Notes: a model not told the origin generated them from the sequence alone. 64,000 bases of DNA from Merluccius polli (GCA_030340625.1 JAOPHQ010000577.1:292875-356874); one strand, 5' to 3'. Positions 30,237-40,505 are shown, counted from the first letter of the stretch. Program-made: numbers and translations.

Positions 30237-31450
30237 CACTCACCTTTATTAGGTACACCTTGCTAGTACCGGGTTGGACCCCCTTTTGCCTTCAGAACTG
30301 CCTTAATCCTTCGTGGCACAGATTCAACAAGGTACTGGAAACATTCCTCAGAGAGTTTGGTCCATATTGACATGATAGCATCACGCAGTTGCTGCAGATT
30401 TGTCGGCTGCACATCCATGATGCGAATCTCCCGTTCCACCACATCCCAAAGGTGCTCTATTGGATTGAGATCTGGTGACTGTGGAGGCCATTTGAGTACA
30501 GTGAACTCATTGTCATGTTCAAGAAACCAGTCTGAGATGATTCGCGCTTTATGACATGGCGCGTTATCCTGCTGGAAGTAGCCATCAGAAGATGGGTACA
30601 CTGTGGTCATAAAGGGATGGACATGGTCAGCAACAATACTCAGGTAGTCTGTGGCTTTGACACGATGCTCAATTGGTACTAATAAGCCCAAAGTGTGCCA
30701 GGAAAATATCCCCCACACCATTACACCACCACCACCAGCCTGAACCGTTGATACAAGGCAGGATGGATCCATGCTTTCATGTTGTTGACGCCAAATTCTG
30801 ACCCTACCATCCGAATGTCGCAGCAGAAATCGAGACTCATCAGACCAGGCAACGTTTTTCCAATCTTCGATTGTCCAATTTTGGTGAGCCTGTGCGAATT
30901 GTAGCCTCAGTTTCCTGTTCTTAGCTGACAGGAGTGGCACCCGGTGTGGTCTTCTGCTGCTGTAGCCCATCCGCCTCAAGGTTCGACGTGTTGTGCGTTC
31001 AGAGATGCTCTTCTGCATACCTCTGTTGTAACGAGTGGTTATTTGAGTTACAGTTGCCTTTCTATCAGCTCGAACCAGTCTGGCCATTCTCCTCTGACCT
31101 CTAGCATCAACAAGGCATTTGCGCCCACAGAACTGCCGCTCACTGGATATTTTCTCTTTTTCGGACCATTCTCTGTAAACCCTAGAGATGGTTGTGCGTG
31201 AAAATCCCAGTAGATCAGCAGTCTCTGAAATACTCAGACCAGCCCGTCTGGCACCAACAACCATGCCACGTTCAAAGTCACTTAAATCACCTTTCTTCCC
31301 CATTCTGATGCTCGGTTTGAACTGCAGCAGATCGTCCTGACCATGTCTACATGCCTAAATGCATTGAGTTGCTGCCATGTGATTGGCTGATTAGAAATTT
31401 GCGTTAACGAGCAGTTGGACAGGTGTACCTAATAAAGTGGCCGGTGAGTG
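30237..31450. mobile_element. Tc1-like transposon, 1214 bp, TA target duplication
   Basis: The right end is AGGTGTACCTAATAAAGTGG then CCGGTGAGTG; the left end is CACTCACCTTTATTAGGTAC then ACCT. Flanking TA dinucleotides at 30235-30236 and 31451-31452 fit Tc1/mariner. The left repeat lacks a 6-bp GGCCAC present at the right. A single uninterrupted transposase gene fills the minus strand. This is the least decayed element in the window. Confidence 0.95.
30263..31303 (-). CDS. Tc1-family transposase (DD34E), full-length open frame
   Basis: There are 346 codons without a break. The N-terminal paired-type DNA-binding region (MGKKGDLSDFERGMVVGARR, helix-turn-helix ISETADLLGFSRTTISRVYR) spans about residues 1-60. 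A second helix-turn-helix and an R-rich linker follow (residues 65-125). The catalytic triad is visible: D in WSDESRF (about 153), D in FQQDNAPCHKA (about 246) and E in SPDLNPIEHLWD (about 281), giving the DD34E spacing. The GGGGVMVWG glycine box lies between them. The size matches active Tc1 transposases. The protein would cut and reinsert the element at TA sites. Activity is untested, and the left repeat is altered. Confidence 0.95.
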   Translation of the reverse strand: MGKKGDLSDFERGMVVGARRAGLSISETADLLGFSRTTISRVYREWSEKEKISSERQFCGRKCLVDARGQRRMARLVRADRKATVTQITTRYNRGMQKSISERTTRRTLRRMGYSSRRPHRVPLLSAKNRKLRLQFAQAHQNWTIEDWKNVAWSDESRFLLRHSDGRVRIWRQQHESMDPSCLVSTVQAGGGGVMVWGIFSWHTLGLLVPIEHRVKATDYLSIVADHVHPFMTTVYPSSDGYFQQDNAPCHKARIISDWFLEHDNEFTVLKWPPQSPDLNPIEHLWDVVEREIRIMDVQPTNLQQLRDAIMSIWTKLSEECFQYLVESVPRRIKAVLKAKGGPTRY

Positions 31451-32363
31451 TATATAACTGCACTACTTTATTATGTCTTTTTAGGCGTACTTGTGTGTTA
31501 TGTTCTATAACTTGTGTGTTATTTGCTTGTGTTATATTCTATTTTTCTTATTTTTACTTTTTATATTGTTTGAGCATTGGTGGAAGGAGCCTGAGATTCA
31601 AGATTTTTATTAACAATGACTAGGGGTGTGCATTGGCACTGCCATCATGATTCGATTACGATTCACCAGGTAACGATTCGATTCAATTCAATTCTACGAT
31701 GCATTGCGATGCATCAAAATTCTACTGCACACAATAAGGCACATTTTTCATCAATCATGAGGCAATACAAGCAGTCAGATATAACAACAGATTTTATTGG
31801 CTGCTATGTGTGTATTCATTCTCCTGTATGCACTCTCCTGTATCTTTGACATAAATGTCATAAAATTAAATTAAATTAAATAGTACAGGGTATTGGATAT
31901 GGCATTTTCAAACCTGAAAAAGAAAACATAAATCACTGCTTTCAGTGCTAGAATCCGAAATGTGCCCAGATGTCCGCTTTCCAAGCTTTGGGTGCGTTTT
32001 TAATTACCCGTCTTTTCGCAGGTCATCTATAAACGACAACGATTTGTTGCCGTCTTCGATCGGGAGGGTGTTTTTATTTTGAAAATTGACCGGATGCTCT
32101 ATGGCTTTTACTATTTCACTTCCTGCCCGGTCGATCTGCTCTTTTGAAATAGACGCGGTTCAGCAACGGCTCGCGTCAAAAATAGAAGTGCTATGGAATG
32201 ATAGCGCTGCGGCACTAATGAGGCATTACCCCTCCCACTGCCAACTCAAAGAAATAGGACATACATTTTTAGATGGCCATTTAATTGTCCAAAGAAATGG
32301 AGCCCATCAAAGTGTTTGTGCTTGATGCATTCCTAAGACTTAACAGCATCACCTCAAGTGACC
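31451..32363. other. Non-coding region with repeat-family copy and a hAT-like left end
   Basis: 31500-31612 matches the flanks of the 16693-24107 hAT and gives its empty-site sequence (ATTGTTTGAGCATTGGTGGA). At 31620, TAGGGGTGTGCATTGG followed by repeated GATTCGATT phrases resembles a hAT terminus, without a matching right end. No gene is supported. Confidence 0.5.
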
Positions 32364-32500
32364 AGGGGCCTCATTTATAAAGGTCTCTGCGCACGAAAAT
32401 GTTGCGGAAACAGGGATGAAATGTGCGTACGCATCTTTCACTGCCAACGTCGTAATTTATAGAAAAAAACCTTCCGGAAAAGATGGTGCGCAGTTCTACG

Positions 32501-33074
32501 TGTTACACTACGCCCTGCTAGACGGTCCAACACCCCCATCTAGGGGACGCTTGTCGCCACTAACCACTCATTTTCCTAAACACACCTGTTCCCAATTACT
32601 AATCACCTGTTTCCCTATTCAAGCCGGGGATTTCCTGCCAGCCGGTGCCAGCTCATGCTTTTGGTTAACTAACTCTGTCCTTTGATTTATTACCCGATTG
32701 TTGCCGACCCCTGCCTGGCGGGTAGTCACCCGCCTGTTCCTGTACCCTGTTGCCGACCCCTGCCTGCCTGACTACCCGTCTGTTCCTGTACCCTGTTGCC
32801 GACCCCTGCCTGCCTGACTACCCACCTGCTGCCGGACCCTGTCGCCGACCCATCGCCTGTCCGACTACCCGTCTGTTGCCGACCCATCGCCTGTCCGACT
32901 ACCCACCTGTTGCCGACCCATCGCCTGTCCGACTACCCGCCTGTTGCCGACCCACCGCCTGTCCACCTGCCCTCCCCCTGTTGCTATTTCCCGCACTAAT
33001 AAATCCCCTATCTTTCATCCCGTCTCTGCCTCCCTGTGTTCTGCGTTTGGCTTCACTCGTCCTGCATTATAACA
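32501..33074 (+). repeat. 5' LTR of the Gypsy element (574 bp)
   Basis: It begins TGTTACACTACGCCCTGCTA and ends GCATTATAACA. AATAAA is at 32998-33003. It holds a minisatellite at about 32690-32970 with roughly four 34-bp units. Confidence 0.93.
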
Positions 33075-33090
33075 GAACGAGCAGGCCAAC

Positions 33091-34020
33091 ATGGACCCAG
33101 CAGACACAGAGGCTTTCCGCCGGGCGATCTCCCACCAACAGGCTCAACTGGGTCAACACGACCAGGCTCTACAGGAGATAACCAGCTCTCTACGTGAATT
33201 ATCACTAAGTATCGCCTCCCGACTCCCGGTTACCCCGGCACCAGCCGTCCCCGTTCCTAGTCCTCCGGTCTCTTTCCGAGAACCGTTTATCCCTGCCCCC
33301 GAACCCTACGGGGGAGACCTGGGACGATGCCGGTCTTTTCTTTTACAATGCTCCCTGGTGTTCGAGCTACAGCCCCAGACATACACCTCTGACAAGGCTC
33401 GGATCGCGTATCTAATCGGTTCGTTGCGGGGAGAGGCTCTTACCTGGGCAACGGCCGTTTGGGAGCGCGGCTCCGCGGCCTGTTCGGACTACTCGATGTT
33501 CACCGAAGAGATGCGGAGGGTGTTCGACCATCCGGTCCGAGGTAGAGAGGCGTCACAACGTCTTCTTCTGCTCAAGCAGGGTTCACGCAGTGTTGCCGCC
33601 TTCGCGATTGAGTTTCGAACCCTTGCCGTTGGGAGCGGGTGGAACGAGGAGGCGCTGCAGGGGGTGTTCTTGAACGCATTGGGTAATGATATAAAGGACG
33701 AGTTAACCACAAGGGAAGAGTCCTCTGATCTTGAGCACCTGATCGCTCTCGCCATCAGGATGGATAATCGCCTGAGAGAACGCCGCAGAGAGAGGGCTAG
33801 TCGCTCTGCTCCAACCCCTGTTTCCATGCCACCAGCGGCATCTCGGCCTCCTTTTCCGGCTTCTTTTCCTTCGCGTCAGGAGCGGAGACCTGCCTTTGAG
33901 TCCGAGGCAATGCAGATAGGACGCATGCACCTCTCCCCCGAGGAGAAGGAGCGCCGGATTCTTGCCCGAGCCTGTCTTTATTGTGGCCAGACAGGCCACT
34001 TCTGTCGGGATGTCCATCGC
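33091..34020 (+). CDS. Gag-like protein of Ty3/Gypsy element
   Basis: The ATG at 33091 follows the 5' LTR by 16 bases. The N-terminal helical region (QQAQLGQHDQALQEITSSLR) is followed by a proline-rich linker. The capsid-like gag domain (about residues 75-230) contains FLLQCSLVFELQP and ALTWATAVWE. A basic linker comes next, then the zinc-knuckle start CLYCGQTGHF at about 295. The knuckle is incomplete: after CRD the frame slips and the normal CCHC end is lost. The 383-codon open frame overruns into the protease region in the wrong frame. Expected role: assembly of cytoplasmic virus-like particles. Confidence 0.85.
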
Positions 34021-34049
34021 GTTCGGGAAAAGGGCAGGCTCACCAGTAA

Positions 34050-34452
34050 CCCGGGGGATACTGGTGAGTCGTGCTCTGGACCCCTCGGTTTCCCGTCCCC
34101 TACTGTGTGCCACCCTCCTGTGGCAGGACCAGACGTCTCCGCTGACCATACTTCTGGACTCTGGAGCGGACGAGAGTTTCATCGACCGGGAGCTGGTCCG
34201 TCAAATGGGTATCGACACTGTCCCTCTGAGTTCTCCGCTTGAGACCCAGGCACTCGATGGAAGGCCCATCGCTCGGGTGGAGCGTCGTACCGTGCCGGTC
34301 AACCTGCTCATTTCGGGGAACCACCACGAGTCCATATCACTTCTCGTAATTTCTTCCCCTCTTTCACCTGTCATGCTGGGCTTTCCGTGGTTGAGGATTC
34401 ACAATCCGCAAATTGATTGGGTAACGGGACGAGTCATTTCATGGAGCACATG
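34050..34452 (+). pseudogene. Retropepsin-type aspartic protease of Gypsy element (frame-shifted from gag)
   Basis: In the frame of 33962-34453, the active-site motif LLDSGADESFID is clear, and LGFPWLRIHNPQIDW forms the C-terminal part. It is in a different frame from gag because of a small deletion near the zinc knuckle. Reading stops at a junction near 34440, where the rest of pol has been deleted. It would normally cut the Gag-Pol precursor. Confidence 0.85.
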
Positions 34453-34886
34453 AACCCCTGTGCCGTGCGCCTACGACTTCCTCCATCCCTCCGTGTGCAT
34501 CCGACCTTCCATGTCTCCCAGATCAAACCCGTCTCCACCAGCCGTTGTCTCCCACCGTTCCGCCTCCACCTCCTCCCAGGGTCATTGACAATCACCCAGC
34601 ATGGACAGTACATCATCTCCTGGACGTGCGGCGTCGCAGTCGGGGACACCAATACCTCGTCGATTGGGAGGGGTACAGGCCTGAGGATCGTTCCTGGGTC
34701 CCCCGCAATTGGATTTTGGATTCCTCCCTCATTCGGGACTTTCACCGGGATCACCCGCCCCTCCCACCCGAAGTATCCTGCGACAGAGTTCCCGCCTCCA
34801 GGCCCCCTCCACCCATCCCAGTCAGGGACAACCAACCATCCGTTGTTGAGCGTCCGCCGAGAGGCGTCCGTAGAGGGGGGGGGGGG
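34450..34886 (+). pseudogene. Integrase C-terminus and chromodomain of Gypsy element
   Basis: AVRLRLPPSLRVHPTFHVSQ is the conserved end of integrase in chromodomain-bearing Gypsy elements. After a one-base frame slip near 34535, HHLLDVRRRSRGHQYLVDWE and GYRPEDRSWVPR form a chromodomain, which in related elements guides integration to chromatin marks. Catalytic integrase residues are absent because of the internal deletion. Confidence 0.85.
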
Positions 34887-34889
34887 TAC

Positions 34890-35596
34890 TGTTACACTAC
34901 GCCCTGCTAGATGGTCCAACACCCCCATCTAGGGGACGCTTGTCGCCACTAACCACTAATTTTCCTAAACACAGCTGTTCCCAATTACTAATCACCTGTT
35001 TCCCTATTTAAGCCGGGGATTTCCTGCCAGCCGGTGCCAGCTCGTGCTTTTGGTTAACTAACTCTGTCCTTTGATTTATTACCCGATTGTTGCCGACCCC
35101 TGCCTGCCTGACTACCCGCCTCTTCCTGTACCCTGTTGCCGACCCCTGCCTGCCTGACTACCCGTCTGTTCCTGTACCCTGTTGCCGACCCCTGCCTGCC
35201 TGACTACCCACCTGCTGCCGGACCCTGTCGCCAACCCATCGCCTGTCCGACTACCCGCCTGTTGCCGACCCATCGCCTGTCCGACTACCCGCCTGTTGCG
35301 GACCCATCGCCTGTCCGACTACCCGCCTGTTGCCGACCCATTGCCTGTCCGACTACCCGCCTGTTGCCGACCCATCGCCTGTCCGACTACCCGCCTGTTG
35401 CCGACCCATCGCCTGTCCGACTACCCGCCTGTTGCCGACCCATCGCCTGTCCGACTACCCGCCTGTTGCCGACCCACCGCCTGTCCACCTGCCCTCCCCC
35501 TGTTGCTATTTCCCGCACTAATAAATCCCCTATCTTTCATCCCGTCTCTGCCTCCCTGTGTTCTGCGTTTGGGTTCACTCGTCCTGCATTATAACA
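34890..35596 (+). repeat. 3' LTR of the Gypsy element (707 bp, expanded minisatellite)
   Basis: It starts TGTTACACTACGCCCTGCTA and ends GCATTATAACA like the 5' LTR, but is 133 bases longer. The surplus lies in the minisatellite array. Confidence 0.93.
35080..35500 (+). repeat. LTR minisatellite, 34-bp units (TGTTGCCGACCCATCGCCTG...)
   Basis: About eight units of TGTTGCCGACCCATCGCCTG plus TCCGACTACCCGCC follow two longer units with CCCTGCCTGCCTGACTACCC. The 5' LTR has only about four short units. It is transcribed in the element but has no coding role; open frames over it are artefacts. Confidence 0.9.
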
Positions 35597-36244
35597 CTAC
35601 GCATCCTTTCACCCTGGAGTAAAGCTCCCGCAAAGTTTTTCAAACAGTGAACTCCGGAGACGACCACAGGAAGAAGGTGGCGGTAATGCACTACATGTGT
35701 TTGCAAACCGCCAATAACGCCAAAAGAAGAAGAAGATGCTGTAACCCCCGGAGCTCATTGCGGACCCAACGCACATTGCGCACCACATATGAGTTATTTA
35801 TTCATTTATATATTTATTTTATGAAAAGCACCCATTATGAAATATGAATTAAAGCAAAATTATGTTCAACACACTACAGCCCTTTCAAATCACAATCCTC
35901 GGCCAGACCAACTGTATCACTTAAACATTTAAATAATGAGCTTGATAAATAAGCCACAAAATAGACTTGCGTTGGTCTACTTCATTTAGAAGCACTTTGA
36001 TCTCCGAATCCGAAAAACGCGCTTTCTTTTTAAAAGGTGCATCCATTTTTCCGTCTAATGATTGGTCAGAAAAGCCTCCTTCCTACTTATAAATATTAAT
36101 TTATTAATTAGAATGGACCTTTTAAGGACTATTAAGGGATGGACTTGGGAGGAGCAGAGCGCTCGTGCACGCACGCCAAATTAGACGCACGTTGGTATTT
36201 ATAACGAGAAGAGTGCGTACAGGTGTGCGCAGCAAGGTTTTATA

Positions 36245-38013
36245 AATCGGAATGTTTTTGTCTTACAATACACTTCTCTATAACTGACATGGAAGGTCTA
36301 TCCAGGGAGTGAGCATGCGATTTTATGGAACTCCTTAACTGCAAGTATTTAAAGAAATGATTTCTAGGTATGTCATATTTACAGACCAATTGATCAAAGG
36401 TCATCAGATTCCCGTCTATGTATGGGTCAATTATTTTACATAAACCTCTGTTAGCCCATTGTTTAAATCCACCATCCGCTCTACCAGGTATAAAGTTATC
36501 ATTACCCCATATTGGGGCAAACTGACAGAGTTTGGGTGCATTCCCCGTGTAGGCATGCGCCTCATGCCAAACAGAGAGGGTATTTTTTACAAAAGGATTT
36601 TTTGTCTGGTTCTTGAGTTTTTTAACATGGGTGGAATACAAATATGACTGAAGAGATAGACCTGATGTTGTAGTATGTTCAATAGTTAGCCATGCTGGAG
36701 GATCAGAAGCAGAGAAATAAAACATTGCTGTACATAATTGTGCCGCCCAGTAGTACCATTGTAAGTTAGGGACTTGAAGTCCACCACCATCTTGGACGTC
36801 TGTTGCGCCATATAAAATTTGAGAACAACTTTCTGAGTTTACAAAAAAAGGATTGTGGAAGTGGCAGAGGAATAGATTGACATTTTAAGAACATTAATGC
36901 GGCCTAATTCAGTAATGGACTGTACTAAAGGATCATAATTAGAGGCAACAATATTTTCAATTTCTGGAACAATATTGACCCCCCAAGTATGTGAAACCCT
37001 GAGAAGGGCGAGATGATCTGTGGGTTTTGCCTCTCATTCTTATTTAAAAACAAAATAGTGGATTTGGAGTTATTAACCTTATATCCTGAGAATTTCCCAA
37101 AAGATTCTATTAAACTAACTAGGGTTGGTATCGATGATGCCAGGTTGGACAAATAAATAATAATATCATCCTCAAAGAGTGAAATAATATGCTCTGTTTC
37201 TTCTATTTTTACCCCTAGGATTCTTGGATGTTGCCGGATGGCCAGGGCTAGTGGCTCAATAGCAAACAAAAATAAGAGAGGGGACAGGGGGCAGCCTTGT
37301 CGCGTGCCTCTGTGTAATCTAAATGGTTGGGATATCTGGGATATGTTTGTCAATATCTCAGCTGTTGGATTTGTATATAGGAGCTTCAACCATTTAAGAT
37401 AACTGTCTCCCAATCCAAATCTTGCCAGGACCTCCATCAGGTATTTCCATTCAATCCTGTCGAAGGCATTTTCCGCATCCAGCGACAGGATTGCGTTATC
37501 TTTAGCATCATGCTTTTCATATAATATATTTAACACTCTACGTATATTATGGAATGGCGTCCTAGAACAAAACCATTCTGGTCATTAGGGATCAGGGATG
37601 GAACATACTTCTCTAGCCTCCTTGCCAACGCCTTACAGAGTATTTTTGTGTCACAACACATTAGGGATAGAGGACGATAAGATCCCCTTTCTGTAGGTGA
37701 TTTGCCAGGCTTTGGGACCAGGGTGATTAGTGCAGTTCGTAGAAATGGAGGTAGGATTCCTGACACATATGCTTCCTCAAACATTTCTAGCAGAGGGGGG
37801 AGCAATTTATCTGGGACCTGGGGTCTTTCCACTTTTCATATTATGCACAGCTTCTGACATTTCATCGACCATTAAACGTTTGTTCAGTTTAGTCTTATCA
37901 TGATCTGCCATAGTTGGAATGTCTAGTTTGTCCAAAAATTCAGACTGTAACTGTGTGTCCTCTAGGTATTCTGATCGATAAAGGGATTCATGGATCCACT
38001 GTATGGTCTCCAT
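36245..38013 (-). pseudogene. L1-type ORF2: reverse transcriptase and C-terminal domain
   Basis: Segments in order: pre-RT (KLNKRLMVDEMSEAVHNMKS then GKTPGPR); RT fingers (ITLVPKPGKSP and SYRPLSLMCCDTKILCKALA); palm (ILSLDAENAFDRIEWKYLM; GTRQGCPLSPLLFLFAIEPL). The catalytic box reads SLFEDDIIIYLSN instead of the usual ADD, so the alanine before the two aspartates is changed. The C-terminal region (36725-36245) includes WGNDNFIPGRADGGFKQWAN. Frame breaks fall at about 37820, 37535 and 36900. It would copy its own RNA at a nicked target, but this copy is dead. Confidence 0.85.
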
Positions 38014-38045
38014 TTTCTAGTTGAATTGAATTTATAGCTCTATGC

Positions 38046-39014
38046 CAGCGGTTCCCAAACTTTTTTTCCTGCGCACCCCCTTCCACATCCCGGATTGGCA
38101 CACCCCCCACTTAAAAAACCAAAAACCAAAAAAAAACGCAACAAAGCTTTGTTTTATCGCCATATAAAGACTCATGTTTAATCGTGCGCAAATAACCAGA
38201 ACATGCATGACAATAACATCAACAAAGTTTCAATATAATGCAACAAAGCTACGCGAGGATGAGTGACAGACACGGCTCAGTGACAGAAAGTAGGCCTACG
38301 GTTATTTTCAGCCGCGTAAAAGAAAAATTGCAGCAATAGGCCTATTAAATGACCGTGGACCTAGCATCATTATAACACAACGGTTATGGAAAATAGAACG
38401 ACAGTACATTGAATTAAATTGCAATGAAGTTACAAACGATCCACAACATTAAGAGAATAGGCTCCGAAACAGATAAACAGGGGGCTGGGATCCCACCTCG
38501 GCCGGCGCGCACCGGCCCTCATTTTCATTGCGCCGCGGGTTTTCGTAGGACTCTCTGACTCGACAGTCACGCCGGGGCGAGGGGGGCCCGTCCCCAACCC
38601 CCGTGAGGGGGGAGGAAGGCGCAGCGAGATACTGCGTCCACGGCCCCGGGAAGCGGCGAGGTCGGAGCGGGGGGGCGCTGTAAAGCCAGAGGCCGAAGCC
38701 GCCGGCCACCTTCGCTCCCGAACCCTTCCAAGCCGACCCAGAGCCGGTCGCGGCGCACCGCCGCGGAGGAAAAGAAGAAGAAGAAGAAGACAGCAGCTGT
38801 CTTCTTCTACGTTTCTATCAAAAACTAAGAAATTATAGTTTTTTTATTTAAAATAAAAGGGATTACAAAGGAAATGTTTACTGTACATGTTTTTTTATTG
38901 TATGGAAAAATCCCACTTAAAAAACAGCGCTGTAATTGTGTAATATTACACCAGACCGCCATTACATTTTTCCTCTCGCGCACCCCCTGTGGCACCACAC
39001 TTAGGGAATCCCTG
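38046..39014. mobile_element. Non-autonomous hAT (969 bp) carrying rRNA-derived sequence
   Basis: The ends CAGCGGTTCCCAAAC and GGGAATCCCTG are flanked by an 8-bp duplication with one mismatch (CTCTATGC at 38038-38045 and CTCTATGT at 39015-39022). Subterminal GCGCACCCCC occurs at both ends in inverted arrangement. The centre (38483-38769) is a 28S rRNA fragment. It is inserted into L1 ORF2. Confidence 0.85.
38483..38769 (-). rRNA. 28S rRNA fragment (D2 and adjacent region), pseudogene, antisense to the map
   Basis: On the minus strand, CCGCGGCGGTGCGCCGCGAC then CGGCTC...GGCTTGGAAGG is the D2 expansion segment of vertebrate 28S rRNA. Further on, GGCGCAATGAAAATGAGGGC then CGG...GCCGAGGTGGGATCCC is the conserved block after D2. 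An internal part of about 200 bases between GACTGTC and GAGTCAG seems to be missing. It is non-functional: under 300 bases and embedded in a transposon. Boundaries are from memory of 28S sequence and need alignment. Confidence 0.8.
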
Positions 39015-39033
39015 CTCTATGTGATTGCATTTT

Positions 39034-39592
39034 TTAAATTCTCCATGAAAGAAGATTGCCAGCCTTATCTCCTTGGTCATAAGACTGTTTCAGCCAAAGA
39101 AGATTTGTGGCAATTTTATTAGTAGAGAGTTCTTTATACCTAGTTCTCAACAAAAGGAGCTCCTTATGTTTCTCTGGACTGTCATTTTGGTATATGTCTA
39201 GCTCCAGAGCTTTAATCTGAGCTTCAAGGCTTATCATCACACCTCTAATATAAGCTTTAAATGTCTCCCACCGTGTGGCTGCACTGGTCTGATCTGTGAT
39301 CATACAAAAGTATTTATCTATATTGTCACCAAGAAATTTGACACATTTGGGGTCTTGGAGCCATTTTGTTTGGAGGCGCCACCTGGGGGGGCATCTGGCA
39401 AAGTCCTGGTAGTGATATGGGAACATGATCAGATAATACTATGCAATCGTAAGATCGTAAGTAACATTCATTCACCTGAGGTAGTAGACTCATGGGATTG
39501 TTTAGCTCTGGCCGCATGGAAACAGTACGTGTCGGTTGTTTACTTCTGGCCGCAAGGAAACAGCACGTGTAGGGATAGCGACGGTGCAGCAT
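39034..39592 (-). pseudogene. L1-type ORF2: endonuclease end and linker to RT
   Basis: SYDCIVLSDHVPISLPGLCQ preserves the SDH motif that closes the APE-type endonuclease. KVFLGDNIDKYF-like sequence with WETFKAYIRGVMISLEAQIK and LELDIYQNDSPEKHKELLLL forms the linker before RT. The remaining N-terminal endonuclease (catalytic E and D blocks) is absent. Frames change near 39420. Confidence 0.75.
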
Positions 39593-39604
39593 ATGCTGTT
39601 TAGA

Positions 39605-40505
39605 CTACTCATCGTCTGGCGCAGATGTGGTGGTGGTATCTCCCTTTATGCTTTGGGCAAACTTTTCTGCATCGGGGGCCGACGTGAATGAATGTCGCTG
39701 ACCATTGTGTGTGACTACCAGGATGGCCGGGTAAAACATGCCGTAGCGGAGACCCATGGATGGTAGCTGCCTTTTCACTACTTCGAAGAGCCGCTGCTGC
39801 CGGTGAGTTTCCGCTGAATAGTCTGGGTAGAATCGGACACTGTGGTTTTCAAACTGCACGTCTCTCAGTCTTCGGGCTGCTCGCATGAACTTTTTCTCTA
39901 TAGTTGAGGAATCTCATAATTACCGCTCTTGGTTTTGAATCCTGGCCAGCGATAAGTCCTATCCTGTGTGCTCTCTCGATGACGGGAGGGGTGGCAAAGG
40001 TGTCCGTGCCAAGAGCTTTTGGTAGCCAACCTTCTAAAAAAGCACACATATCTTGGCCCTCAGCTCTCTCGGGAATGCCAGTGATTCTTAAATTGTTGCG
40101 ACATCCTCTATTTTCCTGCTCTTCTACTCACATTTCCAGCGTGGCACATTTCTCTTTCAACTTTTTAATAGTGCTGTGCATAGCGTGTAGATCGTCCTCA
40201 GCCTTCCCAATTCTGTCTTCAGTTTCTGTTATCCTGTTAGCTTGGCTTTGTAATTCATTCTTGAGTCCACTTATCCCGGCCAGCACATCTTCAAATTTCT
40301 CTGTGAAGTCCTTTTTCATCGGCACTGAGGACCTCGTTGCCGAGCTCATCTGGTGTCGCAGCATCCATTTTCTCCTTGCTAGCAGCAGGTGGGCTAGCAG
40401 TAGCTTGCAAAGTAGCTGGTGATTTCGAATATGTTGAGCTTTGCCACTAACAGGCCCAGTTTGTGAGAAATTGGGCCCCATATGGCAAAAAGGGAGTCCA
40501 CACAT
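39605..40505 (-). pseudogene. L1-type ORF1 protein (coiled coil, RRM-like and C-terminal domains)
   Basis: 40505-40128 contains a long coiled coil (MKKDFTEKFEDVLAGISGLK and RITETEDRIGKAEDDLHAMH). 40049-39849 has the RNA-recognition-like region (PPVIERAHRIG and PRAVIMRFLNYREK). 39886-39605 has the C-terminal domain (VRFYPDYSAETHRQQRLFEV). This order is that of L1 ORF1 nucleic-acid chaperones. Frame shifts occur near 40120 and 39870. No host function is suggested. Confidence 0.82.

Larger units (their letters stand above)
32501..35596 (+). mobile_element. Ty3/Gypsy LTR retrotransposon, internally deleted (3096 bp)
   Basis: Two LTRs (32501-33074 and 34890-35596) are flanked by a perfect 5-bp duplication CTACG (32496-32500 and 35597-35601). 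Inside lie gag, aspartic protease and then directly the end of integrase with a chromodomain. Reverse transcriptase, RNase H and the integrase core are missing. A G-run polypurine tract (34876-34886) precedes the 3' LTR. The short size and high similarity of the LTRs outside the repeat array suggest a fairly recent non-autonomous copy. Confidence 0.93.
32364..36250. mobile_element. Old inverted-repeat element hosting a Gypsy insertion
   Basis: Left GGGGCCTCATTTATAAAGG and, from the right, CGATTTATAAAACCTTGC form an imperfect inverted repeat, with subterminal TGCGCAC/GTGCGCA also inverted. Outside the nested Gypsy element (32501-35596) only about 790 bases remain, so it is a small non-autonomous DNA element. 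It appears to cut the 3' end of the L1-type LINE that lies to its right. Confidence 0.6.
36245..40505 (-). mobile_element. L1-type non-LTR retrotransposon (ORF1 and ORF2 remnants)
   Basis: Read on the minus strand from about 40505 to 36245: ORF1 (40505-39605), the end of an apurinic-type endonuclease and linker (39592-39034), then reverse transcriptase and C-terminal ORF2 (38013-36245). A hAT element (38046-39014) splits it. Most of the endonuclease is missing between ORF1 and ORF2. All frames are broken. It is truncated at 3' by the inverted-repeat element ending near 36250. Confidence 0.85.

Noticed and set aside
32750..33181. Repetitive open frames over the Gypsy LTR (also 35136-35622)
   Set aside because: They follow the 34-bp minisatellite in an untranslated LTR and overlap the true gag start in another frame.
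33489..33827. Minus-strand frame opposite gag
   Set aside because: Shadow of the gag gene; no recognisable motif.
38449..38758. G/C-rich open frames on the minus strand
   Set aside because: They are chance frames over a 28S rRNA fragment.
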